From NCBI RefSeq assembly GCF_000227295.1, contig NZ_JH165054.1, positions 2,123,577 through 2,187,576 of the forward strand: a stretch of 64,000 bases of DNA, given 5' to 3'. The translations under genes and the position numbers were made by a program. This stretch comes from Cutibacterium avidum ATCC 25577 (lineage in GTDB: Bacteria; Actinomycetota; Actinomycetes; Propionibacteriales; Propionibacteriaceae). Below the pieces are notes generated by a model. The model did no database searches, was not told the DNA's origin, and was given only the letters and a program-made list of their open reading frames with translations. Shown in pieces: positions 1 to 11,129 of the stretch (positions are counted from its first letter, which is position 1; the number at the start of each line of letters is the position of its first letter).

Positions 1-907
1 CCGTCCCGGCCACTGAGTCGGGATCGACGGCGTATCCGTGGTTCTGGCTGGTGAAATCGATCCGTCCGGTGGACAGTTCGCGCACCGGGTGGTTGAAACC
101 ACGGTGTCCGAAGGGCAACTTGTAGGTGTCGGCTCCGTTGGCCAGGGCGAAGATCTGGTGACCCATGCAGATGCCGAAGACCGGATAGTCCTCCTGGAGC
201 TCACGCACCACGTCCTGGACCTGCGGGATCGACTTCGGATCGCCGGGGCCGTTAGACAGCATGATGCCGTCCGGGGCCAGGGCACGCACCCGGTCGGCCG
301 AGATGTTCCAGGGCACCACGGTGACGGCGCATCCCCGCTTGCCGAGCTCGCGCAGGATGGAGTGCTTAAGGCCGAAGTCGAGGAGCACCACGCCGCGTCC
401 GCCCAGGGGCGACGGATAGGCGGTGCGGGTGGAAACCTGGGCGATCTGGTCGGTGGGAAGCTGGGTGTCGCGCAGCTTCTCCAGCTCGGCGTCGAGATCG
501 GCGCCCGGGCCCAGAAGAACCCCCTTCATGACCCCCTCGTTACGCAGTCGTCGCACCAGGGCACGAGTGTCGATGCCAGCCAGGCCTGGAATGCCATGGG
601 TGGTGAGGAACTCGTCGAGGCTGCGACGGTTGCGCCAGTTGCTGGCCAGTCGCGGCACCTCTCGGCAGATGACCCCGGCAGTCGTCGGGAAGAGGGACTC
701 CATGTCGTCGCGGTTGATGCCGCAGTTTCCGATGAGGGGGTAGGTGAAGGTGACGATCTGTCCGTTGTAGGACTGGTCGGTGAGGGTCTCCTGGTATCCG
801 GTCATCCCGGTGGTGAAGACGACCTCGGCACTCACCTGAAGGTCAGCCCCGAAGGCCTCCCCCTGGTAGCTCGTCCCATCGGCCAACAACAGGGTGCGTC
901 TGCTCAT
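1..907 (-). CDS. carA: Carbamoyl-phosphate synthase small subunit, partial
   Basis: Glutamine amidotransferase subunit that hydrolyses glutamine and passes ammonia to CarB, giving carbamoyl phosphate for pyrimidine and arginine synthesis. About 302 residues are visible; the C-terminus lies beyond the left edge (family length is near 380). The N-terminal half is the CarA-specific domain. The class I amidotransferase part holds LSNGPGDP and the nucleophile elbow FGICMGHQ, with Cys near residue 247. The ATG at 907 overlaps the pyrC stop as ATGA, so carA is translationally coupled as the fourth gene of the pyr operon. Identification is firm; only the end is missing. Confidence 0.95.
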   Translation of the reverse strand, partial: MSRRTLLLADGTSYQGEAFGADLQVSAEVVFTTGMTGYQETLTDQSYNGQIVTFTYPLIGNCGINRDDMESLFPTTAGVICREVPRLASNWRNRRSLDEFLTTHGIPGLAGIDTRALVRRLRNEGVMKGVLLGPGADLDAELEKLRDTQLPTDQIAQVSTRTAYPSPLGGRGVVLLDFGLKHSILRELGKRGCAVTVVPWNISADRVRALAPDGIMLSNGPGDPKSIPQVQDVVRELQEDYPVFGICMGHQIFALANGADTYKLPFGHRGFNHPVRELSTGRIDFTSQNHGYAVDPDSVAGT

Positions 908-2241
908 CGCGGGTCTCCCATCTCGTGGTCATCAGTCTTGCCGATCTGCTGTCCTCGACGGTGCACCGTCCGGCCACCGACCATCGTCAGCACGCAGTCA
1001 CCGAGGACGGGGCGACCGGCAAATGGGGTGTTGCGTCCCATGCCGGCACCCTCCTCGGGGATGATCGTCGTCTGGGTTTGCAGGTCGAAGGCGGCCAGGT
1101 CGGCCGGTCCGCCCGCTCGCAGTCGTCCGGCATCGGCCAGCCCGAACGTGTCCGCAGGCCCGACGGTGAGCCAGTCGACCAGCTGATCCAGGCGGAATCG
1201 ACGGTTCAGCACGAAGTTCGTGTACAGCAGGGCGAAGGTGTGCTCATTCGTGATGACCCCGAAGGCGGCATTGCGGAAGGAACAATCCTTCTCAGCACCG
1301 GCGTGCGGGGCATTGTCCGTGGCGATGCAGGTCAAGGTGCCGTCACACAGCCCCTCGACCATGGCGTCGACGTCATCCCGAGTGCGCAGCGGGGGATTCA
1401 TCTTGTAGAACCCATCGTCGCCAGGGATGTCCTCGTCGGCCAGCAGCAGGTGATGTGGTGCCGCCTCGCCGGTGACCCGTGCACCGTCCTCCCGACCACG
1501 ACGCAGGGTGCGAATCGACTGCCTGGTCGAGGCGTGGCACAGGTGGTAGTGGGCCCCGGTGGCCTCTGCGATCATGACGTCTCGGGCCACCTGGACCGTC
1601 TCGGTGAGACGAGTCATGGGCGGCAGGTCGAGTTCGCGGGCCCGGCGTCCGTCATTGATGACCCCGCCACGCACCAGGGACTCGTCCTCGGCATGGGCAG
1701 CGATGGGACGGTCCGCCGCGGCGGCAGCGCGCATGGCGTCGTACATCGTTCCGGCCAGCTGGACGCCCTTGCCATCATTGGAGAAGGCTATGGCCCCGGC
1801 CTGGGTCAGGGCATCGACGTCGACCAGATCGGTACTCGTCAGCCCGACGGTGATGGGAGCGATGGGCCGCACTCGCACCATCGCTGACTCCTTGATCCTG
1901 CGCTTGAGGTCGGCCATGAGCTCAGTGGTGTGCGGGTCGGGCACGGTGTTCGGCATCGCGCAGATCGTCGTCCACCCGCCGCGGGCTGCGGCGGCAGTGC
2001 CCGAGGCAATGGTCTCCTTGTGCTCCTGTCCCGGCTCGCGCAGATGGACGTGCAGGTCCACCATGCCGGGAGTCACGAGAGCCCCGCCCAGGTCGATGAT
2101 CTCGGCGTCGGCTCCGTCGAGGGCATTGCGACGACCTCGTGAAATGGCCTCAATTCGGTCATCGCGAACGAGGAGCTGGGAGGGAACCGGGGTGGCTCCC
2201 TCCAGCATGGTCAACCCGGTGAGGAGGACCTTTCGGCTCAC
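904..2241 (-). CDS. pyrC: Dihydroorotase
   Basis: Class I dihydroorotase (445 aa), the zinc amidohydrolase that cyclises carbamoyl aspartate to dihydroorotate, the third step of UMP synthesis in the cytoplasm. The metal-binding motif [10 protein letters not shown] lies near residue 60, and the CIATDNAPH motif contains the catalytic Asp and a His of the amidohydrolase barrel. The GTG start overlaps the pyrB stop (GTGA), and its own stop overlaps carA, so it is tightly coupled inside pyrR-pyrB-pyrC-carA. Length fits the actinobacterial family. Confidence 0.96.
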   Translation of the reverse strand: MSRKVLLTGLTMLEGATPVPSQLLVRDDRIEAISRGRRNALDGADAEIIDLGGALVTPGMVDLHVHLREPGQEHKETIASGTAAAARGGWTTICAMPNTVPDPHTTELMADLKRRIKESAMVRVRPIAPITVGLTSTDLVDVDALTQAGAIAFSNDGKGVQLAGTMYDAMRAAAAADRPIAAHAEDESLVRGGVINDGRRARELDLPPMTRLTETVQVARDVMIAEATGAHYHLCHASTRQSIRTLRRGREDGARVTGEAAPHHLLLADEDIPGDDGFYKMNPPLRTRDDVDAMVEGLCDGTLTCIATDNAPHAGAEKDCSFRNAAFGVITNEHTFALLYTNFVLNRRFRLDQLVDWLTVGPADTFGLADAGRLRAGGPADLAAFDLQTQTTIIPEEGAGMGRNTPFAGRPVLGDCVLTMVGGRTVHRRGQQIGKTDDHEMGDPR

Positions 2242-3182
2242 TTCGTCTCCCTGGCCTGCAGCACCTGTTCCAGAATGGCCATTCGCACCATGACTCCGTT
2301 CCCCATCTGCTCAAAGATACGAGATGAGGGGGCCTCCACGAGGTGACCGGAGATCTCACATCCGCGGTTCACCGGGGCCGGGTGCATGATGATCGCGTTC
2401 GGCTTCATCCGCTTCGCCCGTTCGTCGGTGAGTCCGAAGGCCTGCAGATAGTCGGTGGCGGAGAAGTCTGGGCCGGCATCGAACCTCTCATGCTGGACCC
2501 GCAGCATCATGGCGACGTCTACGTCGGAGATGGTCTCGTCGAGGGTGGCCATCGTGCCGAGCCTGGTGACGTCGTGGTCCATCCACTCGCGCGGGCCGGT
2601 GAAGACGACATTGGCACCAAGACGGGCAAGGATCTGGGCATCGGAACGAGCCACTCGCGAGTGGGCGATGTCGCCACTGATGGCGACCGTCAGGCCATCG
2701 ACGTGACCGAACTCCTCGGCGATGGTCATGAGGTCGAGCATGCACTGGCTGGGGTGCTGACCGGAACCGTCGCCACCATTGACGACCGACAGACCGAGCA
2801 TCCCGGTCGACAACAGGTAGTCGTAGTAATGGTTGGTGGAGTGGCGGATGACGGCCACCTCGGCACCGATGGCGTCGACCGTGCGCACCGAGTCGTAGAG
2901 ACTCTCCCCCTTGGTGACGCTGGAGTGTCCCGGATCGAAGTCGAGGACCTTCATGCCCAGGCGGTGCTCGGCCATCTGGAAGCTCGTCATGGTTCGGGTG
3001 GAGTTCTCGAAGAACATGTTGATGGCGACGTGCCCAGGCTCGACGTGCGGGGCCTCGCCGGCCTTGAACTGACGTCCGCGATCGATGATCTTCATGACAT
3101 CGTCATTGGACATGTCCTCCACGGACAGGAAGTGGCGTCCGGAGTAGTCGACGTCGAACTCCTCAACGACCTCAGCACTCAT
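2238..3182 (-). CDS. pyrB: Aspartate carbamoyltransferase catalytic subunit
   Basis: Catalytic ATCase chain (314 aa), joining carbamoyl phosphate and aspartate, the committed step of pyrimidine synthesis. The carbamoyl-phosphate loop NSTRTMTSF is near residue 60 and the HPAPVNRG motif is near the C-terminus. There is no PyrI regulatory chain nearby, as usual for Gram-positive bacteria where control is at RNA level through PyrR. The ATG overlaps the pyrR stop as ATGA. Length is normal for the family. Confidence 0.96.
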   Translation of the reverse strand: MSAEVVEEFDVDYSGRHFLSVEDMSNDDVMKIIDRGRQFKAGEAPHVEPGHVAINMFFENSTRTMTSFQMAEHRLGMKVLDFDPGHSSVTKGESLYDSVRTVDAIGAEVAVIRHSTNHYYDYLLSTGMLGLSVVNGGDGSGQHPSQCMLDLMTIAEEFGHVDGLTVAISGDIAHSRVARSDAQILARLGANVVFTGPREWMDHDVTRLGTMATLDETISDVDVAMMLRVQHERFDAGPDFSATDYLQAFGLTDERAKRMKPNAIIMHPAPVNRGCEISGHLVEAPSSRIFEQMGNGVMVRMAILEQVLQARETK

Positions 3183-3754
3183 CGGGATGCCACCTTTCGA
3201 ATGGTGACGGCGTCCTCGCCATCGACTTCGGTGACGCGGACGTCAACAGCCTCACCCAGAGAGGTGGGGATGTTCTTCCCGACGAAATCGGCACGGACCG
3301 GTAGCTCGCGGTGACCGCGATCGACCATGACAGCCAGCAGGATGCGGTCGGGCCGGCCAGTGTCGAGCAGGGCGTCAAGGGCAGCCCGCACGGTGCGACC
3401 GGTGAAGAGGACGTCGTCGACGAGGACGACCGTCTTGCCGGCCAGGTCCCTCGGGACGTTGTTGCCGGAGAGCACCGGGTTCTGCGGGCGCTCGCGGTGC
3501 TCATTGGGATCGAGGTCGTCCCGGTACAAGGTGATGTCCAGCTCACTGATGGGAACATCCACATCGCTCAGGGAGGACAGCTTGGCGGCCATACGCTGTG
3601 CCAGGTATGCGCCGCGGGTGCGAATACCGACGATGACCAACTGGTCGAGCCCCTCATTGCGCTCGACGATTTCGTAACAGATTCTCGTCAGCGCCCGCTC
3701 CAAAGCCTTGGAGTCGAGGACGGTGACTTGGCCGGATGACTGGGTGAGTTGCAT
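3179..3754 (-). CDS. pyrR: Bifunctional pyr regulator / uracil phosphoribosyltransferase
   Basis: PyrR (191 aa), a UMP-sensing RNA-binding protein with type I phosphoribosyltransferase fold. The PRPP loop is seen as [19 protein letters not shown], around residues 108–126. It is the first gene of the operon, with SD GTAGGAG six to seven bases before the ATG at 3754. The leader upstream carries a good match to the PyrR RNA-binding loop (separate entry), so the protein probably represses its own operon when UMP is plentiful. The RNA-binding role follows from family knowledge and the leader match. Confidence 0.94.
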   Translation of the reverse strand: MQLTQSSGQVTVLDSKALERALTRICYEIVERNEGLDQLVIVGIRTRGAYLAQRMAAKLSSLSDVDVPISELDITLYRDDLDPNEHRERPQNPVLSGNNVPRDLAGKTVVLVDDVLFTGRTVRAALDALLDTGRPDRILLAVMVDRGHRELPVRADFVGKNIPTSLGEAVDVRVTEVDGEDAVTIRKVASR

Positions 3755-3872
3755 AACAGGCTCCTACCGCTGGACACCGCGGGTGCGAGGGTGGAGCACA
3801 CCGGGCGACGCGCACATGCGCAGCCGCCTGTTGGCACGACCTTCGCGACCTCACGGGATCGCCGTTAAAGGG
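3755..3872 (-). promoter_or_regulatory. PyrR-responsive mRNA leader of the pyr operon
   Basis: On the minus strand the leader contains GATCCCGTGAGGTC inside a short stem (GCGA/TCGC), about 3845–3862. This fits the PyrR binding-loop consensus (UCCnGnGAGGY) closely. Downstream, AACAGGC (3827–3833) is complementary to GCCTGTT at 3755–3761, lying between the SD and the start codon, so the ribosome site could be masked. This resembles translational control by PyrR as proposed for mycobacteria rather than terminator control; no U-tract terminator was seen. A TACGCT box near 3884–3890 is a possible -10. The protein–RNA contact is inferred. Confidence 0.65.
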
Positions 3873-3911
3873 CGTCGCCAAGAGCGTAGCACGACCCGGA
3901 CTGAAGTTATC

Positions 3912-4925
<1,014 letters not shown>

Positions 4926-5274
4926 GGCCTCAGCGTACCGAAAATCAGCCGTGGTGGGAGGACGCGTCAATGACCTCGCACATCGATCCCGAGCTCGACG
5001 AGATGGCCAAGGTGGGAGCGAGTCCCGGCCAGGTCACTAGTTCCTTCGCCATTGGCGTCGGCGTAGCCACATGGATAGATCTGATAGCCGACTCCGTCAT
5101 TCCGTCACTGCCGGGGAGGCCGCACCTCCTGTTGCTGAAGGCGCCAAACCTACTGGTCCAGTTCGATCTTGCGATGCTGACTCATGATTCCGCCATGACA
5201 AGCCAGAACATCCTCTCCCCTAATCTGTCGCAGGCCAGGACGATAATGGTCTCGACGTTGACGAAGGAGCCAAC
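4926..5274. other. Intergenic region between divergent aldo-keto reductase and beta-glucosidase
   Basis: About 350 bases separating two divergent genes. Likely promoter elements for the plus-strand glucosidase are TAATCT (5221–5226) and GATAAT (5242–5247), followed by the SD GAAGGAG. A 102-codon open frame (4970–5278) crosses it but has no family resemblance and overlaps the glucosidase start, so I do not call it a gene. No operator was recognised. Confidence 0.4.
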
Positions 5275-7512
5275 ATGACCCCAGCTGAGATCACCGACCT
5301 CATCTCCCAGCTCACCCTCGAGGAGAAGGCCTCCTTGTGCTCAGGAGGTGATTCCTGGCACCTCCAGACCGTCGAAAAGCTGGGGATTCCCGGACCGATG
5401 GTGACGGATGGTCCACACGGCCTGCGCAAGGTTGCCGACGGATCCATGGCAGGGATTTATGACTCCGTCCCCGCGACCTGTTTCCCCACCGCTGCTGGGT
5501 TGGCATCGACGTGGGATCCAGAGCTCGTCCATGACATCGGCGTGGCTCTGGGTGAGGAGACACGGGCCGAATCTGTGTCAGTCCTCCTTGGCCCTGGCAT
5601 CAATATGAAACGCTCCCCGCTGTGCGGACGCAACTTCGAGTACTTCTCCGAGGACCCGGTTCTCGCCGGGACCTTGGCCACCGAGTTGGTGCGCGGCATC
5701 CAGTCCCAGGGAGTCGGCACCTCCCTCAAGCATTTCGCCGCGAACAATCAGGAGACCGACCGGCTGAGAGTCAACGCTGAGATTGACGAGCGCACTCTGC
5801 GCGAGATTTATCTTCCGGCCTTCGAGATGGTCGTGAAGCAGGCTGACCCCTGGACGGTGATGTGCTCCTACAACGCCATCAACGGGGTCTACTCCAGCCA
5901 GAATCGTTGGCTACTCACGGAGCTGCTGCACGAGGAATGGGGTTACAAGGGACTCGTCATCTCCGACTGGGGTGCCGTCGTCAATCGGGTCGAGGGGCTA
6001 CGCGCCGGGCTCGATCTCGAGATGCCCGGTGACGCTCCGCGCAACGACGCCCGGATCGTCGAGGCTGTGCGTAGTGGCGATCTTGACGAAGAGATCCTCG
6101 ACACCGCTGTGGCACGGATTCTCTCCCTCATTGCGCGGGCGTCGGCTGCCATGGCCGATCCCGGCAGTTACGACATCGAGGCCCACCACCAGCTTGCTCG
6201 TCGGGCGGCTGCTGCCTCGGTGGTGCTGCTCAAGAATGACGGGGACGTCCTACCACTGATCGACCCTGACGACGTCGTCGTCATCGGAGAGTTCGCACGC
6301 ACCCCGCGTTATCAGGGAGCGGGGTCATCCAAGGTCAATCCGACTCGTGTTGACACCGCTCTGGACAGTCTGCGCCAGACCTGGGACGACGTCCCCTTCG
6401 CTCCCGGATTCACTCTCACCGACCACCCCGATCCGCAACTGGCTGACGAGGCCGTATCTCTGTCCCGGGGCAAGACAGCTGTTCTCTTCCTCGGGCTTCC
6501 GGCCGTAGCCGAGTCCGAGGGATATGACCGCACGAACACCGATCTACCGACCGACCAGATCGACCTTCTGGCCCGGGTGAGGAAGGTCGCTTCCCATACG
6601 ATCGTCGTCCTTTCCAATGGCTCATCGGTGGGCACTGCCGAGTGGGATGACCAGGCCGACGCCATCGTCGAGTGCTGGCTGGGTGGACAGGCCAGCGGAT
6701 CCGGCGTCATCGATGTCCTGACAGGTAAGGTCAATCCATCCGGACACCTCGCCGAGACCATTACGAGAAAGCTGTCTGACATCCCTGCCCAGCTCAACTT
6801 CCCCGGAGAGTTTCAGCACGTCACCTACGGCGAGGGCAGGTACATCGGTTATCGCGGCCTCGATGCCACCGAACGCGAGGTCGCCTATCCTTTCGGCCAC
6901 GGGCTAAGTTACACGACCTTTGCCTACTGCGACCTCGATCTACTCGTCCGGCCGGTCTCCGACGAAACTGCTCAGGACGAGACGGTGCTCACCGTCAGCT
7001 TCACCGTCTCCAATACCGGCGACCGCGCTGGTGCCACCGTCCCACAGGTGTACCTGGGATTTCCCGACGCTACCGTCGACCGTTGCGTACGCGAGCTCAA
7101 GGCCTTCCTCCGCGTGGAGCTGGACCCTGGCGAGAGCCGATCGATCACCATTGACCTCACCCGTCGAGACCTGTCCTACTGGGACATTCTGCTGCACTCA
7201 TGGACCGTCGAACCAGGTACCGTCAGGGTTGAGGTGGGTATCTCCAGTCGTGACCTTCCACTGACCGGAGAGGTCATCCTCGACGCCCCGACAGTCCGCC
7301 ACCCGCTGCGTCGCGATTCCACCGTGGCTGAGTGGATGGACGCGGATGAGGAGTTCGCCGCCAAGGTCCGGCGGGCCACCGAGCAGACCGGCATCGACCT
7401 TGACAGCGACCCGACAACGGCTGCCTTCATCCTTGCCATGCCGGCCTACAAGATGCTCCAGATGGCGCCAATCATGACGCCGGAGGAACTCGACAAGATG
7501 CTCGGCGACTGA
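5275..7512 (+). CDS. Glycoside hydrolase family 3 beta-glucosidase
   Basis: GH3 enzyme (745 aa) releasing non-reducing beta-D-glucosyl or related sugars. Order: GH3 N-terminal barrel (about 10–290) with TDGPHGLR and LLGPGINMKRSPLCGRNFE; the nucleophile region KGLVISDW places the catalytic Asp at residue 231; GH3 C-terminal domain (about 320–550); fibronectin III-like domain (about 580–650, SNTGDRAGATVPQVYLG); and a roughly 80-residue helical tail. No signal peptide is visible, so it probably acts in the cytoplasm on imported glucosides, but no transporter sits next to it. SD GAAGGAG precedes the ATG. Exact substrate cannot be told. Confidence 0.93.
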   Translation: MTPAEITDLISQLTLEEKASLCSGGDSWHLQTVEKLGIPGPMVTDGPHGLRKVADGSMAGIYDSVPATCFPTAAGLASTWDPELVHDIGVALGEETRAESVSVLLGPGINMKRSPLCGRNFEYFSEDPVLAGTLATELVRGIQSQGVGTSLKHFAANNQETDRLRVNAEIDERTLREIYLPAFEMVVKQADPWTVMCSYNAINGVYSSQNRWLLTELLHEEWGYKGLVISDWGAVVNRVEGLRAGLDLEMPGDAPRNDARIVEAVRSGDLDEEILDTAVARILSLIARASAAMADPGSYDIEAHHQLARRAAAASVVLLKNDGDVLPLIDPDDVVVIGEFARTPRYQGAGSSKVNPTRVDTALDSLRQTWDDVPFAPGFTLTDHPDPQLADEAVSLSRGKTAVLFLGLPAVAESEGYDRTNTDLPTDQIDLLARVRKVASHTIVVLSNGSSVGTAEWDDQADAIVECWLGGQASGSGVIDVLTGKVNPSGHLAETITRKLSDIPAQLNFPGEFQHVTYGEGRYIGYRGLDATEREVAYPFGHGLSYTTFAYCDLDLLVRPVSDETAQDETVLTVSFTVSNTGDRAGATVPQVYLGFPDATVDRCVRELKAFLRVELDPGESRSITIDLTRRDLSYWDILLHSWTVEPGTVRVEVGISSRDLPLTGEVILDAPTVRHPLRRDSTVAEWMDADEEFAAKVRRATEQTGIDLDSDPTTAAFILAMPAYKMLQMAPIMTPEELDKMLGD

Positions 7513-7521
7513 GACGCGAGT

Positions 7522-7544
7522 CGGTGGCCCATGACGGGTCACCG
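7522..7544. terminator. Hairpin between convergent genes
   Basis: CGGTGGCCC and GGGTCACCG pair with one G·T around a five-base loop, ten bases after the glucosidase stop. There is no U-tract, which is common for actinobacterial terminators. It probably serves the glucosidase and the convergent DUF3052 gene. Confidence 0.6.
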
Positions 7545-7613
7545 ATACATGTCAGGGGAAGCGTGCCGCCGCACGCCTGGATGAGATCAGACCGAGTCAG
7601 AAAGTGGACCAGG

Positions 7614-8018
7614 TCAACGACGTCCACCACGGGGACGCAAGACCTTGTGGGCCTGCCAGTCCTCGCCGGCGTCATAACTGGTCGTCAGCACCATGCCAGC
7701 GGTGTCGACACCGTCGGAAAGATCTGCCGGATCGATGGTGCCAGGACGTCCCACCTTTGGGGTGACGAGCACGATGAAACCATCGTCGGAGAGGTCGCGC
7801 ATGGCGTCCACCAGTCCATCGGCCACATCCCCGTCTTCGGCACGCAACCACAACCAGACGATGTCGACGGCATCGATCGAATCCTCGATCATGTCGCCAT
7901 CGATGATGTCCATGACCTCCTGGCGGAGATCCTCGTCAACGTCATCGTCCCAACCGAGCTCCTGGACCACCTGCCCGGCCTCGAGACCGAGCTTGTCCAA
8001 ATCGGTGCCGCTTCCCAC
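7614..8018 (-). CDS. DUF3052 family protein
   Basis: Acidic protein of 134 aa matching the actinobacterial DUF3052 family (LGWDDDVDEDLR, VDIVWLWLRAEDGD, GFIVLVTPKVGRPG). Function is unknown. In many actinobacteria it lies beside aceE, and here it lies just downstream of aceE on the same strand, separated by a strong hairpin, so it may have its own promoter. The start is GTG with GAGGA about seven bases upstream. No signal peptide or membrane segment. Confidence 0.85.
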   Translation of the reverse strand: MGSGTDLDKLGLEAGQVVQELGWDDDVDEDLRQEVMDIIDGDMIEDSIDAVDIVWLWLRAEDGDVADGLVDAMRDLSDDGFIVLVTPKVGRPGTIDPADLSDGVDTAGMVLTTSYDAGEDWQAHKVLRPRGGRR

Positions 8019-8088
8019 GAATCCTCAGCTTCCTCACGTATGTGCGTCTGGCGCGAAAGACGCCTTGGAACAAGCGTGCCAGATGCGA

Positions 8089-8123
8089 GACGCGGAGGCC
8101 ACCTCAGGGGTGACCTCCGCGTC
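8089..8123 (-). terminator. Terminator of aceE
   Basis: A 15-base inverted repeat (GACGCGGAGG core, one C·A mismatch) with a five-base loop, starting twelve bases after the aceE stop on the minus strand. No T-run follows it. Confidence 0.7.
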
Positions 8124-8134
8124 GTCAGATTCGA

Positions 8135-10888
8135 TCAGGCGTCGCCGCCGGCATTGCCGGACGACCCAGCGTTGACGTTGAGAAGGTCGTACTTCTCAGC
8201 CGCCTTGGCCGGCCAATCCTGCGGAATCTCACCCCGCTCGGCGAGCATCTGCAGGGCTCGGACGGCCATGGACGGTCCATCGATGTGGAAGAAGCGACGG
8301 GCAGCGGCGCGGGTGTCGGAGAACCCGAACCCATCGGCACCCAGGGACGCGTAGTCTCCCGACACCCACTGAGCGATCTGGTCGGGGACCTGACGCATGT
8401 AGTCGGTGGCCGCGACGACCGGGCCAGGGGCATCGGCCAGGCGCTGCACGATGTACGGAGTGCGCTTGCCCTGCTCAGGATGCAGGAAGGCCTGTTCCTC
8501 GGCCTCCATGGCGTCACGACGCAGCTTGTTCCACGAGGTGACCGACCAGACGTCGGCAACGACACCGAAGTCGTCCTTGAGGAGCTTCTGAGCCTCAAGG
8601 GCCCACGGCACCGCGACGCCGGAGGCCAACAGCTGGACGCGACGGGCGTCCTCACCAACCCCCTCGAAGGAACCCTTCGACAGCAGGTACATGCCCTTGA
8701 CGATGCCCTCGGCGTCGACTCCTTCAGGCTCGGCCGGCTGGACGATCGGCTCGTTGTAGACCGTCAGGTAGTACATGACGTTCTCGGGGTTCTCACCGTA
8801 CATCTGTTCCAGACCGGCCTGGACGATGTGGGAGATCTCGTAGGAGTAGGCCGGGTCGTAGGAGACGACCGCCGGGTTGGTGGCAGCCAGGATCGGCGAA
8901 TGGCCGTCCATGTGCTGGGTGCCCTCACCTGTCAGGGTGGTGCGCCCGGCGGTTGCGCCGATGATGAATCCCTTGCACATCTGGTCGCCGGCGGCCCAGA
9001 AGGAGTCACCGGTGCGCTGGAATCCGAACATCGAGTAGAACAGGTAGATCGGCACCATCGGCACGCCCTGGGTGGAGTAGGCCGAACCGGCAGCGATGAA
9101 GGCAGCCGTCGAGCCTGCCTCGTTGATGCCGGTGTGCAAGATCTGGCCGTTCTTGGCCTCGCGGTAGCTGAGCATGAGCTCGTGGTCCACCGGGGTGTAG
9201 TTCTGGCCGTGCGGGTTGTAGATCTTGATCGTCGGGAAGAACGAGTCCATGCCGAAGGTACGGGCCTCGTCAGGGATGATCGGGACGACGTGCGGGGCGA
9301 AGTTCTTGTCGCGCATGAGGTCCTTGAGCAAACGCACGAAAGCCATGGTGGTGGCGACTTCCTGCTTGCCCGATCCACGCTTGACACCGTCGAAGGCCTT
9401 CTGCTCCGGGATTGGCAGAGAGGTGAACTTCACGCGACGCTCCGGCACGAAACCGCCCAGAGCACGACGACGCTCCATGAGGTACTGGATGCGCTCATCG
9501 TCGGTGCCCGGGTGGAAGTACGGGGCGCGGTACGGGTCGGCCTCCAGGACCTTGTCGGAGATCGGGATCTCGAGACGGTCACGGAACTGCTTGAGGTCGT
9601 CGAGGGCCAGCTTCTTCATCTGGTGGGTCGCGTTGCGGCCCGCGAAGTGGGTTCCGAGGTCGTAGCCCTTGATGGTGCAGGCGAGCACCACGGTCGGAGC
9701 TCCCCTGAACTCGGTGGCGGCCTTGTAGGCGTTGTAGATCTTGCGATAGTCGTGGCCGCCGCGACGCAGCGCCCAAATCTGTTCGTCGGTCCAGTTCTCG
9801 ACCATCTTGGCGGTGCGCGGATCACGACCGAAGAAGTGCTCACGGACATAGGCACCGTCGTTGGCCTTGAAGGTCTGGTAGTCGCCGTCACGAGTGTTGT
9901 TCATGATGTCGACGAGAGCGCCGTCGCGGTCAGCCTGCAGCAGCGGATCCCAGCCCGATCCCCAGATGACCTTGATGACGTTCCAGCCGGCACCACGGAA
10001 AACGGCTTCCAACTCCTGGACGATCTTGCCGTTGCCACGCACCGGGCCGTCCAGACGCTGAAGATTGCAGTTGATGACGAAGGTAAGGTTGTCGAGTTCC
10101 TCATTGGCGGCAACCTGCAGGAAGCCACGCGACTCCGGCTCGTCCATCTCGCCGTCGCCGAGGAAGGCCCAGACGTGCTGGTCGGAGCAGTCCTTGACAC
10201 CACGGTTGGTGAGGTACTTGTTCATGGACGCCTGGTAGATGGAGTCCATCGGTCCCAGCCCCATAGACACCGTCGGGAACTGCCAGAAGTCGGGAAGCAT
10301 GCGCGGGTGGGGGTAGGAGGGCAGGCCGTGACCAGCCTTCGACTTCTCCTGACGGAACCCGTCAAGATCCTCCTCACTGAGGCGTCCCTCCAGGAAGGCG
10401 CGGGCGTACATACCCGGAGCTGCATGACCCTGGAAGAAGACTTGGTCGCCACCACCGGGAGCGTCCTGTCCACGCCAGAAGTGGTTCTGGCCGACCTCGT
10501 AGAGGGTGACTGCGGAGGCATAGGTGGAAATGTGGCCACCGACGCCGATGCCGGGACGCTGAGCGCGATGCACCGTGATGGCGGAGTTCCACCGCAGCAG
10601 ACGACGGATGTTCCGCTCGATCTCGGCGTCGCCGGGGTACTCCTCCTCGTCCTCGGCAGCGATGGTGTTGATGTAATCGGTGGAGGTGAGAGCCGACAGA
10701 TCGAGATGACCGTGGCTACGAGCCCGCTCCAGCATCTTCAGCAACACGATCCGAGCACGGTTGGGACCGTCAGCCTCGACCATCTTGTCGAGGGATTCGA
10801 TCCACTCCTGGGTCTCCTCGGGATCGATGTCAGGCAATGTTGTCGGTAGTCCGTTGAGGACTGGTCCACGTTCTTCGCGTGGGATCAC
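8135..10888 (-). CDS. aceE: Pyruvate dehydrogenase E1 component (homodimeric type)
   Basis: Homodimeric PDH E1 (917 aa), which decarboxylates pyruvate with thiamine diphosphate and acetylates the lipoyl E2 partner. The ThDP motif begins at [14 protein letters not shown] and continues to the [16 protein letters not shown] region near residues 230–270. The transketolase-like pyrimidine-binding and C-terminal domains follow ([19 protein letters not shown]). GTG start with AAAGGA upstream. E2 and E3 are not in the window, as in other actinobacteria where aceE stands alone. It feeds acetyl-CoA to the adjacent fatty-acid genes. Confidence 0.97.
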   Translation of the reverse strand: MIPREERGPVLNGLPTTLPDIDPEETQEWIESLDKMVEADGPNRARIVLLKMLERARSHGHLDLSALTSTDYINTIAAEDEEEYPGDAEIERNIRRLLRWNSAITVHRAQRPGIGVGGHISTYASAVTLYEVGQNHFWRGQDAPGGGDQVFFQGHAAPGMYARAFLEGRLSEEDLDGFRQEKSKAGHGLPSYPHPRMLPDFWQFPTVSMGLGPMDSIYQASMNKYLTNRGVKDCSDQHVWAFLGDGEMDEPESRGFLQVAANEELDNLTFVINCNLQRLDGPVRGNGKIVQELEAVFRGAGWNVIKVIWGSGWDPLLQADRDGALVDIMNNTRDGDYQTFKANDGAYVREHFFGRDPRTAKMVENWTDEQIWALRRGGHDYRKIYNAYKAATEFRGAPTVVLACTIKGYDLGTHFAGRNATHQMKKLALDDLKQFRDRLEIPISDKVLEADPYRAPYFHPGTDDERIQYLMERRRALGGFVPERRVKFTSLPIPEQKAFDGVKRGSGKQEVATTMAFVRLLKDLMRDKNFAPHVVPIIPDEARTFGMDSFFPTIKIYNPHGQNYTPVDHELMLSYREAKNGQILHTGINEAGSTAAFIAAGSAYSTQGVPMVPIYLFYSMFGFQRTGDSFWAAGDQMCKGFIIGATAGRTTLTGEGTQHMDGHSPILAATNPAVVSYDPAYSYEISHIVQAGLEQMYGENPENVMYYLTVYNEPIVQPAEPEGVDAEGIVKGMYLLSKGSFEGVGEDARRVQLLASGVAVPWALEAQKLLKDDFGVVADVWSVTSWNKLRRDAMEAEEQAFLHPEQGKRTPYIVQRLADAPGPVVAATDYMRQVPDQIAQWVSGDYASLGADGFGFSDTRAAARRFFHIDGPSMAVRALQMLAERGEIPQDWPAKAAEKYDLLNVNAGSSGNAGGDA

Positions 10889-11129
10889 GCTGGGTCCTTT
10901 CTCATCGACGTTGACGCGCTACCGGCGTCGTCACCGGTGACGGTTCGAGGTGGCAGCCCGAGGGCCCGCCGCCAACCTATTGTGTCGTGTTATGAAAGAA
11001 AAGTCACTTGCAGATGTCGTAAATCGACTCAGCGCGAAATTCCTGCCTTGAGGCAGACGCGAGGAAGGACATCGCGGCCCAACCACATCCCCATTAGACT
11101 GTCCGACGTTTCGCCGGGGGGAGGCTCAG

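Noticed and set aside
4970-5278. 102-codon frame before the beta-glucosidase
   Set aside because: Overlaps the glucosidase start and SD, no similarity, no SD of its own.
8285-10849. 854-codon open frame on the plus strand opposite aceE
   Set aside because: Codon-mirror artefact of a GC-rich gene: composition dominated by Val, Gly, Asp, Leu, His, no family resemblance, and aceE on the other strand is unmistakable.
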